From contig CM046337.1 of the NCBI GenBank assembly GCA_025403435.1, positions 2,921,501 to 2,985,500 of the forward strand: a stretch of 64,000 nt of DNA, in the 5' to 3' direction. Each line of letters begins with the position of its first letter. Position 1 is the first letter of the stretch. The position numbers and the translations under genes are program-made. Source of the DNA: Artocarpus heterophyllus (lineage: Eukaryota > Streptophyta > Magnoliopsida > Rosales > Moraceae). The notes beneath the pieces were generated by a model that was not told the origin of the DNA, did not search any database, and saw only the letters and a list, made by a program, of their open reading frames with translations. This document shows positions 60,454 through 64,000 of this stretch, piece by piece.

Positions 60454-63400
60454 TTCAGAAACAATGGAAATTTGCTTCTGTTTCGCTATAAATTGCTTTA
60501 AAACGGAGGAAAAACAGATTTCTTTTCCCTATTCAAATGTCCTATTTTATCCTGTAAAATTTTGTCGCCCGTGTGTATATGTATGTATGTATGTATGACG
60601 TCAATGTATATATACGTAATGATGACATTTTAAATTTTGTGGGGCTAAAATCAAATTAACGTGAAAGTCAGGGGCTTGACAAATAAATCCAAAACCTTGA
60701 GGATGACAGTTCTTATATTTATTACTTATAAGCGTTGTCCTCTGAGCATCTAGTGGCTTTTTTATAAGATTCTTAAGTTGAATACTTGTTCCAATTAATC
60801 TTACAGGTCAATCAGTACGAATATTGAGAACGCGAAAGAAATCGCTGATGTCGACTGAATGCTGAGAAAAGATAATAGCCTAATAATATAACTACACCTC
60901 ACACCCTGACTCCTATTACTATTATATGATGTAGTTGAATCTTCAACGCTTTGATTATCATCGTTTTGAGTAAATTTGTTTCGGGGCAGTTATGATGTTG
61001 ACTAGTTGAATTGACAAAGGATTGGACAGCTAAATTAGGACCGCACCACTGTTGTTCTCGACAATTGTTATTTTCAGATGAAATGGAAAGAGAACATATC
61101 GTGCTTTGGCACCATTACCTTATCCGATTTGTTGAAAAATGACGTCCCAATTCCCCCCACCCCAGGTAATGCCTATTTTAGAATTTGCCAAAACGTCATA
61201 AACAAAAGGGAACTAAGCAACACCGCTGGAGTTAGCACCGTAGTTGGGAAGAGGGTTTATGTGATAGGTCTCAGGTTCCATTTTGGGGAAAAATATTGTA
61301 CATTAAAAAAGAATTAATCTAAAAAAAAGGAAATAATCTAAGTTTTCAAATATTTAAACCTCTATGTCAACCAAAAAAAAAAAGAATTAAACCTCGAACA
61401 AATGAGAGAGAGTCATGAAGTGATCGTCTTTTACCTTTATATTATGGTCACCAATTGTTATATCATCTCTTGGGTTATTTTACAAAAACATTTAGCTCTT
61501 CTTATAACCATTAGATTGAGAGCATCTGAAATCTGAAATGGGAGTTTAGGAGTTGGTATACAAACACATCTAATCCATTGGTTTTTATGGCTCTCATTTT
61601 CTGACATGTGACAAACATAAATAATTCAAAGCCAAGATTAATGAGTAGTGGATTCTTTTCCCATCAGGTTATGTCACTGTCTGTCGTCTTCCTAAACTCA
61701 ATCACTTCTCTTTTGATCAAAATGGCAAAAATAAAAAATAAAAAAGACCGCCGGGACAATGCTAATAGAAGTGGAAAGTTAAAACAATGTTGAACAAGTT
61801 TTGTTAGATGCAAATTTACAATAGCTGAAATATTTCAGTTTCCTTTCATTTTGTTTTGGCCAGTTTGAATAAATTTATTTCATATATATGTGTTAAGAAA
61901 AGAAACAGGTTTCAACACTATCAGCACAGCAAAACAAGAACATTGCTATAACGTATCGGTGGTGCTCAGTACAATTTATTTAGCAACATCCACTAATAAA
62001 AGATAGGTCCCATATTATATGACCTATAGATAAGATCTATTTTTTACTAGTGATAATTTTAATTTGTCAGATTTACAGGCAGTAACGCACCTATAAAGGT
62101 GGGGAGTTTTAGAAACAGCTCTTCAACTCTATTGGCCCACCGAAACACTGTGTCCTTACCGACACTTTTCTTTTCTTTTTTGGTGAGAACCAGAAAAATA
62201 AACGCATGTTGAGAGGGGGAATAAAACTTCATAACATAATGTTTTATACATAAAATTTAGAAAGTTTCAAAACTAACCACATTTGTTTTCACTGCCATCA
62301 TTATTTCTTTTCATATATTTCTAAAAAAAGTAACTTTACTATTCTGTTTTAATTTACATTTTTGGGTATTTTCTGCCGGATTGCCAAGTACATGGACCAC
62401 AAACCAACTCTTCTGGTCAATCTATTTTTTCCTTTCTACTTTTTTTGTCTTTTAGATATCAGGGAAAAACGTGTTATTTTTTCTGGGTCATTAATTTTTT
62501 TTGAAAAATCATTTTCATTCTATGGTTATAATCTTGTAATTTATAAAAGCGTATATCCCCGTCTAATATATATTGTATTTTTTAAATTAAATCTAACTAT
62601 TTTATTAATAACAAAGTTACAACCACATAAGTTATATAAGATTGCTTTTTTTTTTTTTTTTCTGGTTGGTATGTAGTTTCTATTAATGCCTTTGTTTTTT
62701 TAGGCTCTTGTTAAAGGAAACCTAGAGCCTATACGCATACATATGCCCGCAATCCCTACTTAAACCCTATAAGTTATAACTCTATTACTAATAAAAAAGT
62801 AAGACTCGGTTTAAAATATATACTATAGATGGGAGTCCACAGCATTCTAATTCCAGCGAAGCAATATGGAATAAAGGTACAGATAAATAAAGGTACAAAT
62901 CCCTCTAAGCAGAAAGCAACCTCTACTAGCACTTTTTTTTTTTTTTTGGATCTCCCAAACAAATCAATTGATAAAGGTACACATGGAAAGCATGTCAAGG
63001 CTAATGGAAAATTTAATACGGAGATTTCTTTTCCAATCATATTAAAGCTTTAAATCCCTTGGACTTCAACAAGCTCAGTTCAGAATACAAAATAATTATC
63101 GAGAACTTTTTAGTAAGAGATCATATTATTATTGATGAAGAATTTTTTTAAGTTGAGTACAATAGTTACAAAAGACACCCCAAGAAATGTGCCACATAAA
63201 AGGTCGAAAGGGTGGATATTTTATTTATTACATGAGCTTTGAACTTATCTGCAGAGAATTAGTTTAAAAATAATTTTAAGAAAATAAAAAAAAAAAAAGA
63301 CAAGTAGATGTTGGGTTGATTTAATAATGAAAATATTTATTGATTTGAAGACACAAAATTACTGTGTATGTTTCTAAAGGCGCTATGCCACAATCATTTA

Positions 63401-63608
63401 AATGTAGCCCAAGCTGAAAGTGGACATTTGCCATCAAATTTACACTTTCAGCCAATAATCTGAAAAGATTGGTTTTGACTTATGTTTAACTGGGTCTCTT
63501 TAATTATAGAATTTTCTGTAGAGATCAATTCAGTGACAAAAAAAAATTCATTTTCTTTAGTCACAAGTTTAAAGTACAGTTTTGAAGGAGTAAACATTTG
63601 GCTTGCAG
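60454..63608. other. Spacer upstream of ESL gene 7
   Basis: Diverged tandem copy of the region upstream of gene 6. At 63420-63470 it passes from sequence that precedes the gene 6 leader straight into intron 1 sequence (CCAATAATCTGAAAAGATT), so exon 1 of gene 7 has been deleted. Short open frames here are not conserved in the other copy. No gene seen. Confidence 0.6.
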
Positions 63609-64000
63609 ATTGGATATTCCTCACCTGCTGCTACTGGAATCGTGGAAGACATGATCCTCTCTGTAGCAGAAGTGTGTAAAATGTATACAATTATTTTGTC
63701 AGTCTTAAACATTTTTGGGTCCTTTCGTTTGATTCACCCTCTTTTCCTGATGTGCAGTACTCGGTTTTCGTTCGGTTGTGACAGTTGGAGGAATGATTGG
63801 TGCTCTGGTGAACGGAAAACTAGCCGATCTCATAGGTCGGAGAGCAGTAAGTTGACAAGGTTCCCAATTTCAAATGTGTAGCAACTTGTTGATTTCATAG
63901 GCTATTACTTGTCTGTTATTTGTCCCTCTTTGGTGCAGACTATGTGGTCGTCCCAAGTGGTGTGTACCGCTGGTTGGACCGCAATAGCCCTCGGAAAGGT
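63609..64000 (+). pseudogene. ESL sugar transporter gene 7, 5' part only; exon 1 lost, frameshift in exon 3
   Basis: Exon 2 (63609-63671, IGYSSPAATGIVEDMILSVA), exon 3 (63758-63846) and exon 4 (63939-63998, AGWTAIALGK) are present with GT-AG borders; the donor of exon 4 is the last two bases of the window. Exon 3 is 89 bp where 90 is the rule: TTTTCGTTCGG replaces TTTTCGGTTCAG, a one-base loss leading to TGA a few codons on. No exon 1 exists in the expected position. Exon 4 has the normal 60 bp and shows what gene 6 exon 4 should look like. The rest of the gene lies beyond the window. Confidence 0.85.

Noticed and set aside
1..64000. CRISPR arrays, bacterial operons, phage or virus-derived genes, tRNA or rRNA genes
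   Set aside because: None seen. Repeats are MITEs, LTRs, microsatellites and segmental copies, and gene structure is eukaryotic throughout.

Overview
The window is nuclear DNA of a flowering plant, probably a eudicot; I cannot name the species. Evidence: split genes with short exons and GT-AG introns, AT-rich spacers, CACTA-type MITEs, solo LTRs, and a captured piece of a plant mitochondrial gene (nad4). Every recognisable gene belongs to one family: ERD6-like (ESL) monosaccharide transporters of the major facilitator superfamily, all on the + strand in a tandem array. I rebuilt the 18-exon structure by hand from splice sites and reading phase; exon sizes agree between copies almost to the base.

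Layout. (1) 1-3951: right part of a repeat-rich insert carrying an nad4 fragment (copy I). (2) 3965-5877: 3' remnant of an ESL gene. (3) 8271-12233: ESL gene 1, open in every exon but with a destroyed splice acceptor before exon 9. (4) 13662-22064: ESL gene 2, intact, with insert copy II inside intron 4. (5) About 24175-49315: a second copy of everything from about 918 to 24174. It holds insert copy III, a second 3' remnant, ESL gene 3 (32132-36088, intact) and ESL gene 4 (37494-47209, intact, insert copy IV in intron 4). Unit 2 also gained two CACTA MITEs and a solo LTR. (6) 51534-52859: an ESL pseudogene lacking exons 5-16. (7) 56464-60453: ESL gene 6, of a more diverged subtype, complete except for a +1 frameshift in exon 4. 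(8) 63609-64000: start of ESL gene 7, which has lost exon 1, carries a -1 frameshift in exon 3 and runs off the window. Genes 6 and 7 with their upstream DNA form another, older tandem repeat of about 6.8 kb.

The locus is a birth-and-death cluster: at least three rounds of duplication, three apparently functional genes (2, 3, 4), one with a splice lesion (1), one with a single frameshift (6) and four decayed relatives. The products should be 12-helix carriers moving hexoses across the tonoplast or another membrane; that role comes from the family. I found no CRISPR array, bacterial operon, tRNA or rRNA gene. The most unusual content is the insert with its nested inverted repeats. It was copied by duplication of its host gene and now sits inside introns of two intact transporter genes.
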